Assembly (NCBI GenBank): GCA_051294375.1
Contig: CM119264.1
Span: 6,841,814 to 6,905,813 of the forward strand
From: Paraspadella gotoi
Lineage: Eukaryota > Chaetognatha
DNA: 64,000 nucleotides
Reading direction: 5' to 3'
Position 1 is the stretch's first letter, and every line of letters begins with the position of its first letter. Below, piece after piece: positions 13,169 to 25,067 of this stretch. Made by a program: the position numbers and the translations under genes. A model generated the notes under the pieces. That model made no database searches, was not told the origin of the DNA, and saw only the letters and a program-made list of their open reading frames with translations.

Positions 13169-13213
<45 letters not shown>

Positions 13214-13245
13214 AAAAAAGAAAGAAAGAAAGATAGAAAGAAAGT
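13130..13245. repeat. (AAAG)n microsatellite
   Basis: AAAG units with AAAAAG and GATAG interruptions. Confidence 0.9.
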
Positions 13246-13473
13246 CCCTGCTACTGTTATTCTTATTTTTCTTATCTTTCGCCATCGCCTCCTCTCCTAA
13301 ATTTTTCCGCTACTCGAAAAGTCTATAGAACTTTCTCGACTGACAGATCGTCGTTGTTGTTGTTGTTGTTGTCGTTCGACGCCGGAGGAGATGGAATAAA
13401 TGGAATCGTTCTACCCTGGGATTTGCAGAAAATACAATCAAACGCTGCCTTCTTTGTCGACGAGGAAGGAAAC

Positions 13474-13476
13474 GAC

Positions 13477-13531
<55 letters not shown>
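13474..13531. repeat. (GAC)n microsatellite
   Basis: About 18 consecutive GAC triplets, giving a poly-aspartate reading that could be mistaken for an acidic protein tail. No other coding evidence. Confidence 0.85.
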
Positions 13532-13904
13532 TCGATGAGGAGAATGCCTCGAGCTAAAGCGAAGACTTCGTAGAAAAAGTCGACACTTAAGACAACTTAA
13601 GGCGGAAACAACCATGACGATGATCGTGTGGATGATCATCATGATGACAATGATAACGAAGATGAAGATAATGAAAATAGAGAGTGAATGTAAATAAAAT
13701 TTTGGACACTTTATTATCGAAACCGATTTAACTACGTAGAAATACGGAACGTCTAAAAAAGTTTTACGGGTTATATTGTACATTATAATGTTATTATAAT
13801 GTACAATATGGCAAAGGATTTCCATGATTATTATATCAAATAAACATATTCTTTAATTTGGCATCGAAGTTGGCAAATATCATTATGAAGACCAAGACGA
13901 GTAC

Positions 13905-14160
13905 GACGACTAAAACAACGACAATGACAACGACGGTGACAACGACGACGACGATAACGACGACGATAACGACGACAGTGAAGGAAAGCTAAAGCATAAA
14001 AGGCGTCGGGATAAATCGTGGGCGTGGATGAGAGGGAGACGACGACGATGACGACGACGACGACGACTACAATAAAGTCTACTTCAAGTTCAACGACGAC
14101 GACGAAGACGAGAACTACCACAACGAGGCTAACGACGACGAGGACGTTCGCAACAATGAA
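13905..14160. repeat. Degenerate (GAC/AAC)n tract
   Basis: GACGACGAC, ACAACGACG and GATGACGACG words fill this stretch, with two short non-repeat islands. Confidence 0.65.
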
Positions 14161-14199
14161 AAGAAACTCCATAAACAGAAAGAGAAAAAGAAGTATCAG

Positions 14200-14235
14200 T
14201 TTAAGAGAGAGAGGAGAAAGAAGAGGAAAGAGAGA

Positions 14236-14278
<43 letters not shown>

Positions 14279-15083
14279 GAGAGCGAGAGAGAGAGAGAGA
14301 GAAATGGGTGAAGCTGAAATTCTATCGTCATGACTCAATGACTCTGAAGGAAGGAGTAGAGGAGAGAGGAAGGGGAGAAGAGGAGGGAAGATATAAAATA
14401 AGGGAAGGGAAGGGAGAGGAGGGAGGGAGGGAGGGAGGGGAGGGAGGGGATGGGGAGGGGAGGGCAGGGGAGGGAGGGGAGGGAGGAAGGAAGGTAGGGG
14501 AGGGGAGGGTTACTTGCAGATAGAGATCGTGAAGGAAGGAAAAGAAGTATAGTGTTGGAGAAGTAGGCGGGGGAGGCAGCGAGAGAAGAAGAAGGGAGCG
14601 AAGGAGGAAAGAAGGGAGAAAATATGGGAACGAAAAGAAAGAAATAAAGGAAAAGAGGAAGGGACGGGGGTGGTCGCAGGCAAGAGAGAAAAGGGCCAGG
14701 AAAAGAAAAGAGATAAAACAAAGTTAGGGGGAGGTGGCAGCCTGGGAGAAGAAAGAGAAAAAAGAAAAAAAAAAGAAAGAAAGAAAGAAAGGAAAGAAGG
14801 AGAAAAGAAAGAGGGGAAAATATATAAAAGAGGAAAGTGAAGAGAAGCGAGAGAAAAAAAACGCAGATGTCGAGGGCAACAGCGGGAGTGAAGGGGAAAT
14901 GGGAGGTAAATAAAAATAACATAAAAGGAAGAGAGAAGGAAAAGAGTAGGAGAAGAAAAATCGAAATTAAATCGTCATTGGAGACCAAGAAAAAGTCTAA
15001 AGGAAAAAAAAAAGAGAAGAATGAAATAGAATAAATCACGAAAGTAAATGAATAGAGGAAGAAAAAAAAATGAAAGAAAGGGC

Positions 15084-15157
<74 letters not shown>

Positions 15158-15240
15158 GAGGAGAGAGAGAGAGAGGGAGGGAGAGAGAGAAAGAGATTCA
15201 GAAAATATATATGTGAGACAAAAAAAAGGGAAATAAAAAA
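14200..15240 (+). repeat. Near-pure purine tract, about 1 kb
   Basis: Over about 1 kb the plus strand is overwhelmingly A and G. It comprises (GA)n at 14206-14302, GGGGAGGGA-type runs at 14340-14520, mixed GAAA/GGAA to 15050, then (GA)n again at 15088-15195. Pyrimidines are rare. The Phe/Leu/Ser reading on the other strand is a composition artefact. Confidence 0.85.
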
Positions 15241-16027
15241 AATGAAAATAAAAGCTCCAAAAAAAGTGTCAAGAAAAAAATAAGGTTGATCCTTGTATGC
15301 CCAACCGGGGCCCGCGTTTGGCCCGGAGCAGGATTACTTCGGGAAAAAGAATTCATTCAATAAAAGACAAAGAGAAAATCCTCTCAGGCAATCAACTCTG
15401 GATATATATATATTTTTCTTTTTCCGTCGAAAAGAGGGCGGCACCCGTTTGAGGCGAGTCGGAAGAAAACTTCCGTTAAGGGTTGTTTTATAATTCAATT
15501 TTATTATTAAGATATTTTAAAACAATTTTGACTTTTATTTTTTTGAATCGGTGCATATAACAATATAAACACTTGTCTTTTATTTAAAAAATAAGCTATC
15601 TTTTCTCCTCACCTTCGAAAGGCAATAGTAGAGTAAAGATTTATTCTTTTTACAAACAGTTTTTTACTGCATATATTACCAATTTCATGAATATTATATA
15701 TTATACATATAATATATTTGCATATGTAATATAAGTATATAATCTTTTTAAAATTTGATTGATGATGATGAAAACCCTTTTCCTTTTAAAGTCTTGGAAG
15801 TGTGAAAAGGAGGGGAAAGGGAAAGAGAGCAAATCTTCGGCGAGGAACCGCGGAACAAAGATTGGTCTTTTTTTTGGCCACTGGAATATTCTTCGCTGAT
15901 TTTATTTAGTTTTATGAAACTTTGCTCACGACTGCACCATAGTTGCACTGTACATTTCTTATTCCTCTTCGGTTATTCACCTCTGCTTTTCACGCCATCA
16001 GTTGCAATTAATAGCGCATTTTACAAC

Positions 16028-16029
16028 GT

Positions 16030-16120
<91 letters not shown>
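16028..16120. repeat. (CT)n microsatellite
   Basis: Two CT runs joined by CTTCTC. It is followed at 16200-16620 by a degenerate purine-rich (GA)n tract. Confidence 0.95.
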
Positions 16121-16123
<3 letters not shown>

Positions 16124-16283
16124 GATTACATTCTATGAAAAAAATACTGTATCCTAATTTTGTGTTCCCTCACTCATGAGGGTCAAAGCGCGAATCAAAG
16201 GCTGAAAGAAGAGAAAGAAAATAAAAAAGGGGGCAAGGGACATTGAGTGGAAAAAATCGGGAATTCGATGACGAGAGAGAGAG

Positions 16284-16314
<31 letters not shown>

Positions 16315-16619
16315 CGAGAGAGAGAGAAGAGGAGAGAGAAGAGAGAGAGAAGAGAAGAGAGAAGGCGTAAATAGAAAGAAAGAGAAAAAAAAAAGCTAAA
16401 GAAAGAATGTACGGTTTTGAATAGAGAGAGAGGGAGAGAGAAAAGATCGAGAGATAGAGTGGGCGAGGGAAAAATAGAGAAGGATGAGAGGAGAGAGATT
16501 GGGAGGGGGAGAGAGAAAGAGAGAGAGAGTCTCTTAGAAAGATTGGCGAGTCTGAAAGAATGAAAGTATTGAAGTGCTTAGCTTGGAGAGGAGAGAAAAA
16601 ATAAGAGGTAGAGAGTTAG

Positions 16620-18030
16620 CGAGGGGAGAGTAGGACTGACTGACTGACTGCCAGATTTTCTGAGCTGACTGTTGATTGACTGCACTGACGCTATCGGTAA
16701 AATATTTAGCAAAATTAGTAGGATAATTTAGGTGGCCTTATTTCCAATAAAGCTGACTGCAGTAGATATTACGAGGAATGAATGCAAAGGAGGTGAGGTT
16801 GATGGGTTTGGTCAGTGTGGAGAGCTGAGCAAATTCCTCGCGTCAGAGATAGGACGGAAAACGGATCTACTTAATTAGCGTCGTCGTTCTGTCGTCGATC
16901 GTCTGTTGGGCGCACTGGCGATTGTTTCCGGTTTCAAGGATGGAAACCCGGATGTAACCTGAGCCGGCGTTTGAGTTGGAAGTGGAATCGACGGACGAGG
17001 ATGGAAATCGGAGCCGATTAGCTCGCAGGACCAACTTGAGAATTGATAAGTTGCCGCAAATTATTATTTTTTTCTTCATAAATAGTTATTGTTTTAATAC
17101 GTTTCGTTTTATATAATGAAAGAACAACTTTTGAACGAGAAACGAGAAACGAAACAATAACAACAACAACAAATAAAAAACAAACCGAAAACGTCTTTTG
17201 GATTTCGAGTCCGAAGACGTAAACATAGTCGCGTTGAGGCTGCGAACTAATGAGGCGTTGAAGATGGAGTTAGTGAAGGTGGAGGAGTGGAAAAATGGAG
17301 AAGGTGATGAGATGCATATCGAACTGGGTAGAGTAACACAGACTAAGACAATGTGGGAAGTAGACAAAGAAAACAATGACGGTTCCGGATGGATGGTGAG
17401 AAACCAAATGTCCTTACTGGAGCAGGAGTTTCACGGACACGAAAACCCTGGATGGAGAATGTATACTGTAATTTTATAATATATATATATATATTCAAAA
17501 AACCCTAAACTCCCCCCCCCCTCCCGTATGGGGAGGCGCGGAGTGACGCGTTTAGCGTCTCGACTCGGTCGAGCGTCGCCTCGATAAAAAGCGTCAAGAC
17601 GTCAAGACGTCAAAGTGTCAGGAGAGCAAACAAAGGAACTTCGGCTTCTTCAATCAACCATCGATCTTCGAAAATGTCACCAGAGGCGAGGGAAGTTCAG
17701 AGAGTGACCCTCGACAGCGGGTGGGGGATGGGGGGTTGTGAGGGGGGAAAATGGACGGAGAGGAAATTCGAAATAAAAAAAAGGCAGATGGAAGGTAATT
17801 TGCGAACCAGATTTACCGATGAGTCAAATTGGCGGGACAGAAAATTACCACAGGATTGTAAGGAAATTTTTGATTCGAGATCAGGAGACGAATTTTAGCC
17901 GATCAAATATGAGGGTCAAGCTGAAATGATATTGGTAATAATGATTTCAGCATTTACTGTCATTAATTAAAGGAAGAATCGTTAACGAGTACGCCCGACG
18001 TCAATTAGGCTACGCCAAAGACAGGTGGGC
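16620..18030. other. Low-repeat stretch without an assigned gene
   Basis: Two moderately GC-balanced pieces, 16867-17060 and 17195-17440, are open for about 70-90 codons (the first on the minus strand, the second on both). They show no recognisable domain and no consistent splice frame, so I do not call a gene. A poly-C run lies at 17512-17523. Confidence 0.3.
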
Positions 18031-18073
18031 TTCTCTTCTCTTCTCTTCTCTTCTCTTCTCTTCTCTTCTCTTC
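18030..18073. repeat. (CTCTT)n microsatellite
   Basis: About eight TTCTC units. Confidence 0.9.
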
Positions 18074-18196
18074 TTCCACGCGCCCGCTTAATATTTTTGA
18101 ATTCCTTTTAATCGGTGAAAAAGGATTTTCTGGGATTTTCGTCTTCGCCTGGATTTCCCTACAACGTCGCCTGGGCCTGCTTTATCCTCCCAATCA

Positions 18197-18206
18197 TCGC
18201 ATTCAA

Positions 18207-18237
<31 letters not shown>

Positions 18238-20206
18238 GACACATTCTCTCAAGAGTTAAATAGACTGCTTTAGAAAAGGATTATCATTTCTAACCTTTCT
18301 GAACGAATTTAATTTTTTGTTGTTGTTAATTTGACTAAAGCTTTTTAGAAATACTATTTTTTTGCCATTTTACTACCACTCTAAACTATTGAAACATTTA
18401 ACCCAAACAGACTTTTTTTATTTACTCTTAATTTTTCTGCCCATTGTTGTCCTTCGCTTTATCTCTAATTTCATCTGGTGTATTTTTTAAAACTTTTATT
18501 CCATTATGCTATCTTACTTGACAACTTAATTGCATCATTATACGTTTTCCTTTGCCTATCATCCTTTTATTTTCACCTTGCAATCCCTCTGCCTGCCTGC
18601 CGTTCCCTCGAAGGAATCCCGACCCATTTAGGTAATGAAGACCGATTCTTTAAATCGTCGTCGTTGTTATTCCTAATTACGCCATATTTCATCCCATTAC
18701 CGAGAGAGACGACGACGACACCGACAGAGATAATAGGATTGAAGTCGATAAAAGCAATGATGTACACGAAGAACAAAAGATCTGACGAAACAACGAAACG
18801 GTAGAAAATCTTATAAACAACGATTGAGAATGACTTATGATAATGAGGATGGCGAGTGACTCTCGAATGATTATTTTTCGGGCAAAAATCAAATATTTAC
18901 ATGTAATGGATCAAAAAACATGGCAAACGGAGAAGATAAAAATCATAACAATAGCAAAAATAACAGATAAATACAGAATTAGCGTTGGTAACGCTCAACG
19001 GCAAGAAATGGTTACGTTGGTGAGGAAGTTTCCTCCACTGAACGGTTGATTGGTAGGATTCACCAATGGTGAATGGTAGTCACAACACAGGAAATTATTG
19101 AAAGCTTTCGGATGAGGGGTTAGTGGGGGGCAGAAAAACGCTTTTAAAAAGATTAGATCGAAATTTACGGAAAACATTTTCAAACTTTCACATCTTTTGA
19201 AGTTATTTTCGAGCCGTAATTAGTAACTTACTATATCTGTTTTTTTGTTGTTTAGGCGTTTAGCTACTAATGGTATTTTTTCGTTAGTCAATTATTTATA
19301 CGTAGCTTAGGAACGTTTTCAAAAATCACGATTAAGTGAAGATTCTATTTCGAATGAAAAAAACGAGAACCAAAAAAATAAATTATGTTATGAAGGGTTT
19401 GGAACTAAGGAAGCGAACCTGGGCAACTCGCTATAGTTTTTAGCGACTTGCTTATCGAGTAAAACGAAGCGCCAGAAATTTATTTAATTTAGCGTCATCA
19501 CGAGCCAGATAAGTGATGACTAGAGAAATGTATTTTAGCACAATCGGCAGAAATAAATTAATTACGAACCAGATATGGAAAAGTGATAGTGATCTTGCCA
19601 GACGTTACTATCAATGAAAATTGAATGAAAACATCTTAAAAATACAATGATCCAGCCAACATTTATCAAAAAAAATAAACCAAATTATTGATGCGATGAT
19701 AACGAATTTTTGATTGAGAAAAATTATTGATTGATACGATAATAACGAATTGATGCGATAATAACGAATTATTCGTTGAATGAAATGAATTTAAAGAAAT
19801 GAATTTAAAGAAATGAATTTAAAGAAATGAATTTAAAGAAATGAATTTTAAAGAAATGAATTTAAAGAAATGAATTTTAAAGAATGAAATGAATTTGAAT
19901 AAATGAATTGAATAAAATGAATTGAATAAAATGAATTGAATGAATGAAATTAATTAAGGCGCATCTGGCAAAATAATATTTATCCAGAAGAAAAAAAGAA
20001 TGAATAATGCGTTGATAATGATAATGATGCGATAGCGAATGATTGATGCGATGATATCGAGATGCTTTGATGCGATGATATTGAATTATTGATGTGATGA
20101 TATTGAATGATTGATATGATGATAACAAATTATTGATTGAATTAAACGAATTGAATGAAAGGATTAGAATGAAAGGATTAGAATGAAATGAATTGAATGA
20201 AATGAA
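18197..20206. repeat. Duplicated segment, copy 1 (lacks the hAT-like insertion)
   Basis: This segment starts in a (CT)n run and ends at the 25-N gap. It repeats at 20232-22110 and 24742-24920 with roughly 97-99% identity by eye, the differences being mostly single-base homopolymer indels. It contains a GAAATGAATTTAAA tandem array (about 19795-19880) and GATGCGATGATAT-type arrays. The site GTTGATAA at 20011-20018 is uninterrupted here. No gene is visible; the roughly 100-codon readings inside carry no domain. Confidence 0.85.
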
Positions 20207-20231
20207 NNNNNNNNNNNNNNNNNNNNNNNNN
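20207..20231. other. Assembly gap, 25 N
   Basis: A run of N between the two copies of the duplicated segment. Equal 25-N runs at 41765 and 46265 also separate duplicated sequence. Confidence 1.
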
Positions 20232-20233
20232 AA

Positions 20234-20268
<35 letters not shown>

Positions 20269-22110
20269 GACACATTTCTCTCAAGAGTTAAATAGGACTG
20301 CTTTAGAAAAGGATTATCATTTCTAACCTTTCTGAACGAATTTAATTTTTGTTTGTTTTAATTTGACTAAAGCTTTTTAGAAATACTATTTTTTTGCCAT
20401 CTTACTACCACTCTAAACTATTGAAACATTTAACCCAAAACATACTTTTTTTATTTACTCTTAAATTTTCTCGCCCATTGTTGTCCTTCGCTTTATCTCT
20501 AATTTCATCTGGTGTATTTTTTAAAAATTTTATTCCATTATGCTATCTTACTTGACAACTTAATTGCATCATTATACGTTTTCCTTTGCCTATCATCCTT
20601 TTATTTTCACCTTGCAATCCTCTGCCTGCCTGCCGTTCCCTCGAAGGAATCCCGACCCATTTAGGTAATGAAGACCGATTCTTTAAATCGTCGTCGTTGT
20701 TATTCCTAATTACGCCATATTTCATCCCATTACCGAGAGAGACGACGACGACACCGACAGAGATAATAGGATTGAAGTCGATAAAAGCAATGATGTACAC
20801 GAAGAACAAAAAGATCTGACGAAACAAAACGAACGGTAGAAAATCTTATAAACAACGATTGAGAATGACTTATGATAATGAAGATGGCGAGTGACTCTCG
20901 AATGATTATTTTTCGGAAAAAATCTAATATTTACAAGTAATGGATCAAAAAACATGGCAAACGGAGAAGGTAAAAAAATCATAACAATAGCAAAAATAAC
21001 AGATAAATACAGAATTAGCGTTGGTAACGCTCAACGGCAAGAAATGGGTACGTTGGTGAGGAAGTTTCCTCCACTGAACGGTTTGATTGGTAGGATTCAC
21101 AATGGTGAATGGTAGTCACAACACAGGAAATTATTGAAAGCTTTCGGATGAGGGGTTGGTTAGTGGGGGCAGAAAAACGCTTTTAAAAAGATTAGATCGA
21201 AATTTACGGAAAACATTTTCAAACTTTCACATCTTTTGAAGTTATTTTCGAGCCGTAATTAGTAACTTACTATATCTGTTTTTTTTGTTGTTTTAGGCGT
21301 TTAGCTACTAATGGTATTTTTTCGTTAGTCAATTATTTATACCGTAGCTTAGGAACGTTTTCAAAAAATCACGATTAAGTGAAGATTCTATTTCGAATGA
21401 AAAAAACGAGAACCAAAAAAATAAATTATGTTATGAAGGGTTTGGAACTAAGGAAGCGAAACCTGGGCAACTCGCTATAGTTTTTAGCGACTTGCTTATC
21501 GAGTTAAAACGAAGCGCCAGAAATTTATTTTAATTTAGCGTCATCACGAGCCAGATAAGTGATGACTAGAGAAATGTATTTTTAGCACAATCGGCAGAAA
21601 TAAATTAATTACGAACCAGATATGGAAAAGTGATAGTGATCTTGCCAGACGTTACTATCAATGAAAATTGAATGAAAACATCTTAAAATAACAATGATCC
21701 AGCCAACATTTATCAAAAAAAAAATAACCAAATTATTGATGCGATGATAACGAAATTTGATTGAGAAAAATTATTGATTGATACGGATAATAACGAATTG
21801 ATGCGATAATAACGAATTATTCGTTGAATGAAATGAATTGAAATGAAAATGAATTTAAGAAATGAATTTAAAGAAATGAATTTAAAGAAATGAATTTAAA
21901 GAAATGAATTTAAAGAAGATGAATTTTAAAGAAATGAATTTAAAGAAATGAATTTAAAGAAATGAAATGAATTGAAATAAATGAATTGAATAAAATGAAT
22001 TGAAATAAAATGAATTGAATAAAATGAATTGAATGAATGAAATTAATTAAGGCGCTCTGGCAAAATAATATTTCTCCAGAAGAAAAAAAAGATGAATAAT
22101 GCGTTGATAA

Positions 22111-24733
22111 CAGAGATGTGAACGCGATCCGGAAAGCGAAACCGAACACTGTGGAAGCGGCCGATTTTGAAGAAACCCGAAACCGGGAGCGATTGAAAAA
22201 ATTGAGAATAAAGGATTGAACCCGGAAGCATATAATAACCTGGCGTGTTCGCTTCCTGGTCATTTGTTTTTATTGTGTAGAAATGAAAGCGTATTTAATT
22301 GTATTAAAATCTTTGCAACCCCTGCTACTTTCTTGATTTTTCTTTTAAAAATTTTGTTTTCAATATTTATTTTTGAACATTTAAAATTGTTTGCTCCTAA
22401 TTTTTTATTCACTTTTTCTATCTCTTCTTTATTTTTTTGTTCTTTTATTCTTTTCCTCTTTGGTCGAGAATCTATGAAAAAAAATTACATATTTATTTTT
22501 TTTAATTATTCTTTTTAATATATTCAAATAAAATCTGAGCTAAAAAAGATTTTTCTATCTGAAAAAAAACTGTAATTAACTTAAATTTAAAATTAAATTA
22601 AACTTTTTAATTCTATAAAACTAAAAATTTAATTTCTTATATTTTTTATTATTTTTCTTTTAAATTTAAGTCTCTTTTTTTTAAATCCATAACATTTTTC
22701 ATGTTACAAACAAGTTTAAACCAAAAGGATTGATTCTGTTTTATTGGCAATATTGCATAATTATTATGCTTATACATACTTAAATCTCTAACACACACTC
22801 TCTCTCTATCTTCTTTTTTTTTCCCCTCTTGCACTGAAACAAAAAAAGCAAATAAAAAAAATATTATAAAATAAATAAATCAAAACTATTAATAAAAAAG
22901 TTTGACAAACAATTGCCGGATTGCCCACGATCATTAGCGGTAATTAACTGATTAATTAATTGAAAAAAAAATAAATTATTTAATTAATTACATAAATTAA
23001 TTTTAAAATAATAAACATCGAACATTTGGGAGCTCAAATGATTTTGAACAAAGACGACAACGACGCTTGAATACAATGACGAAACGACGACAAGTCTTTG
23101 TACTTTGTAAGCCGTAGTACAAGTAGTGGCAATAAGAATGACCTGTTTTTACCCAATCTTGTTATGGCCTGACCTTTTTTCTCACACAATTAAATACTAG
23201 TTTGTTGTTTTATTATTTTTATCATTTTTACTTTTTTACTGTTTTTGATTAATACTCTATCTTTTATCACAAAAAACACGCCTCTAAATTTTTCTATAAA
23301 TTTTTGTTTTGAGTCACGCATAAAACATTATAAAAAATATTTCAATTAATTAATTTAGGAGAAAGCAAAGAATTTTGAATTTGTAACAACGATTTTAATT
23401 AATAGTTGGACTATGTTTCCGGCTTGTTACTTCAAGCCTTCATCAGGCATATGACATTCATAATAAATTTGGTTAAAAGAAGAGTGTGAAGAGAGAGAGA
23501 GAGAGAAAAGAAAGAGAAAAGAAAGTGTTTCCCAAACAAGTGGTGAGACAGAATAGTGCGTCAGATGTGAGGACAGGTTGAAGGTAAGGCCAGATTGAGT
23601 TGAGTGTGTGAAAAGAAAGTGAAACTTGTTTAAAGAGAGAGAGAGAGTGAGAGAGAAAACAAAACAACAAAGGAATAAATAAATGATAAAGAACAGTTTT
23701 GCAATATACAAACAAAGATAAAGGAGTTTAATTAATTAAATAATTAATGATGGACAACCACGACAATGATAATTACCGACCGATGACAAATTGATTGATT
23801 GCTTAATTTTTTGATTGATTGATTGAATAATTGATTAATTGATTGAATAATTAATTAATTGATCAGTTCTGGCATTGTTAGCTCAAACTTGTTTGTTTTT
23901 TTGTCTTTTCATTATGAACAAAAAGAAATCGACGACACCCTGATGATGATTATTGATGACAACGAGGATAGCACCATCATATGACATTGAATGATTGATT
24001 TGATCAAAATAAAATAAATTCATATCCAGGCCTGTTAATTTTTAGGTCTTTTGTCAGGTCACTGACCAGGACAAAAGCAACAATGACGTTGGAGATGACA
24101 ATTGATAACAACTGACATTGTTTAATTGATATATTTAATTGATTGATTGAATATAATTAATTATAATTAATTAGTTCTTTTAATAATTTATTGATAAATA
24201 AATTTATTAATTAGTTGATTGATAATAATTGTTATTTAATTTATTGATTGATAAAATTGATTCATTAATTTTAAGTGATTTGGCATTGATTAGTTCGTTT
24301 AGTTGATTTGATTGATTGATTAATTAATTGATCATTGAATAATTAATTGCAGCTTGTATTTATATTTAATAAAAAAGAAAAGCGCAAATAGGGAAAAAGG
24401 GTTTGTTTTTTTTTCATTTTAAACTCATTTCCACTCGAACGATATTACAATCTTACAAATCTTACAATTTTCATAGTAAAAATTTCACTTGTTATTTATT
24501 AACAAAAAAGATTGTTTAAAAATTATTCTACCAATGAATTAAATGTTAAAGAGAGTATTTTTATTAAATAATAACAAATATAAAATTTTAAAAGAAGGAA
24601 GCGATGTTGCACTCGAAACGAAAGCGATCCGGGCTAAAAAAGTAAGGGATTGCATCCGAAAACGGGAGCGGGAGGGGTCTTGGAAGCGCCGGATTGGCAG
24701 CGGCGGAAAAAATCGATCGCTTCCACATCTCTG
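22111..24733. mobile_element. hAT-like non-autonomous DNA transposon
   Basis: The element begins CAGAGATGTG and ends CACATCTCTG, imperfect terminal inverted repeats of about 19 bases (second arm CAGAGATGTGGAAGCGATC when reversed). It is flanked on both sides by the 8-base direct repeat GTTGATAA (22103-22110 and 24734-24741). An 8-bp target duplication with CAGAGATG-type ends is characteristic of the hAT superfamily. Subterminal GCGATCCGG and GAAGCG words recur in both ends, as transposase-binding sites often do. No transposase frame is visible: the interior is AT-rich, with TTAATTGATTGATT arrays at 23,790-24,360, and carries a solo pLTR-like sequence at 23,385-23,710. The empty site in copy 1 confirms the boundaries. 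Confidence 0.85.
23385..23710 (-). ncRNA. Solo pLTR-like sequence with hammerhead-like motif, copy B
   Basis: On the minus strand, 23447-23409 reads CTGATGA, a hairpin GGCTTG..CAAGCC, GGAAAC, ATA, GTC. It has both the classic CTGATGA core and a GTC cleavage triplet, with a two-pair stem III. An A and a G flank stem II and would have to form a non-canonical pair. The sequence beyond (GTGTTTCCCAAAC.., GGACAGGTTGAAGGT.., GTGAAAAGAAAGTGAAA, two GA runs) parallels the Penelope-like arm at 60175-60345, so this looks like a diverged solo terminal repeat inserted in the hAT-like element. Confidence 0.6.
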
Positions 24734-25067
24734 GTTGATAAATGACTTGATGCGATGACTTGATGCGATGATATTCGAATGATTGATGCGATGATATTGA
24801 ATTATTGATGTGATGATATTGAATGATTGATATGATGATAACAAATTATTGATTGAATAAAACGAATTGAATGAAAGGATTAGAAAATGAACAGGATTAG
24901 AATAAAATGGAATTGAATGAAATGAATTGAATGAAATGAATTGAATGAAATTAATTGAGGCCAGTCTGTCGAGATAAAAAAGTAATAACGGTTGAAGCCA
25001 TCTCAATTAAATATATCATTTTAAAACATGATTCAACAATTTTAATTAATAAACAAAATGGTGCAGC

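Larger units (their letters stand above)
20232..24920. repeat. Duplicated segment, copy 2 (interrupted by a transposon)
   Basis: Bases 20232-22110 match copy 1 from its (CT)n start to GTTGATAA, and 24734-24920 continue the match after the 2.6-kb insertion. The GAAATGAATTTAAA array is at about 21845-21965. The last matched sequence is the GAATTGAATGAAAT array. Confidence 0.85.

Noticed and set aside
14335-15039. 234-codon Phe/Leu/Ser/Pro frame that resembles a membrane protein
   Set aside because: It is the complement of a polypurine tract. Composition alone explains the hydrophobic reading.
17198-17479. Plus-strand 93-codon frame with ELVKVEEWKNGEG, considered as a receptor exon
   Set aside because: The opposite strand is equally open, no splice sites bracket it, and the resemblance is only a few residues.
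18478-18804. 108-codon frame repeated in both copies at 18.5 and 20.6 kb
   Set aside because: Conservation between the copies reflects the duplication itself; the frame differs in length by indels and has no domain.
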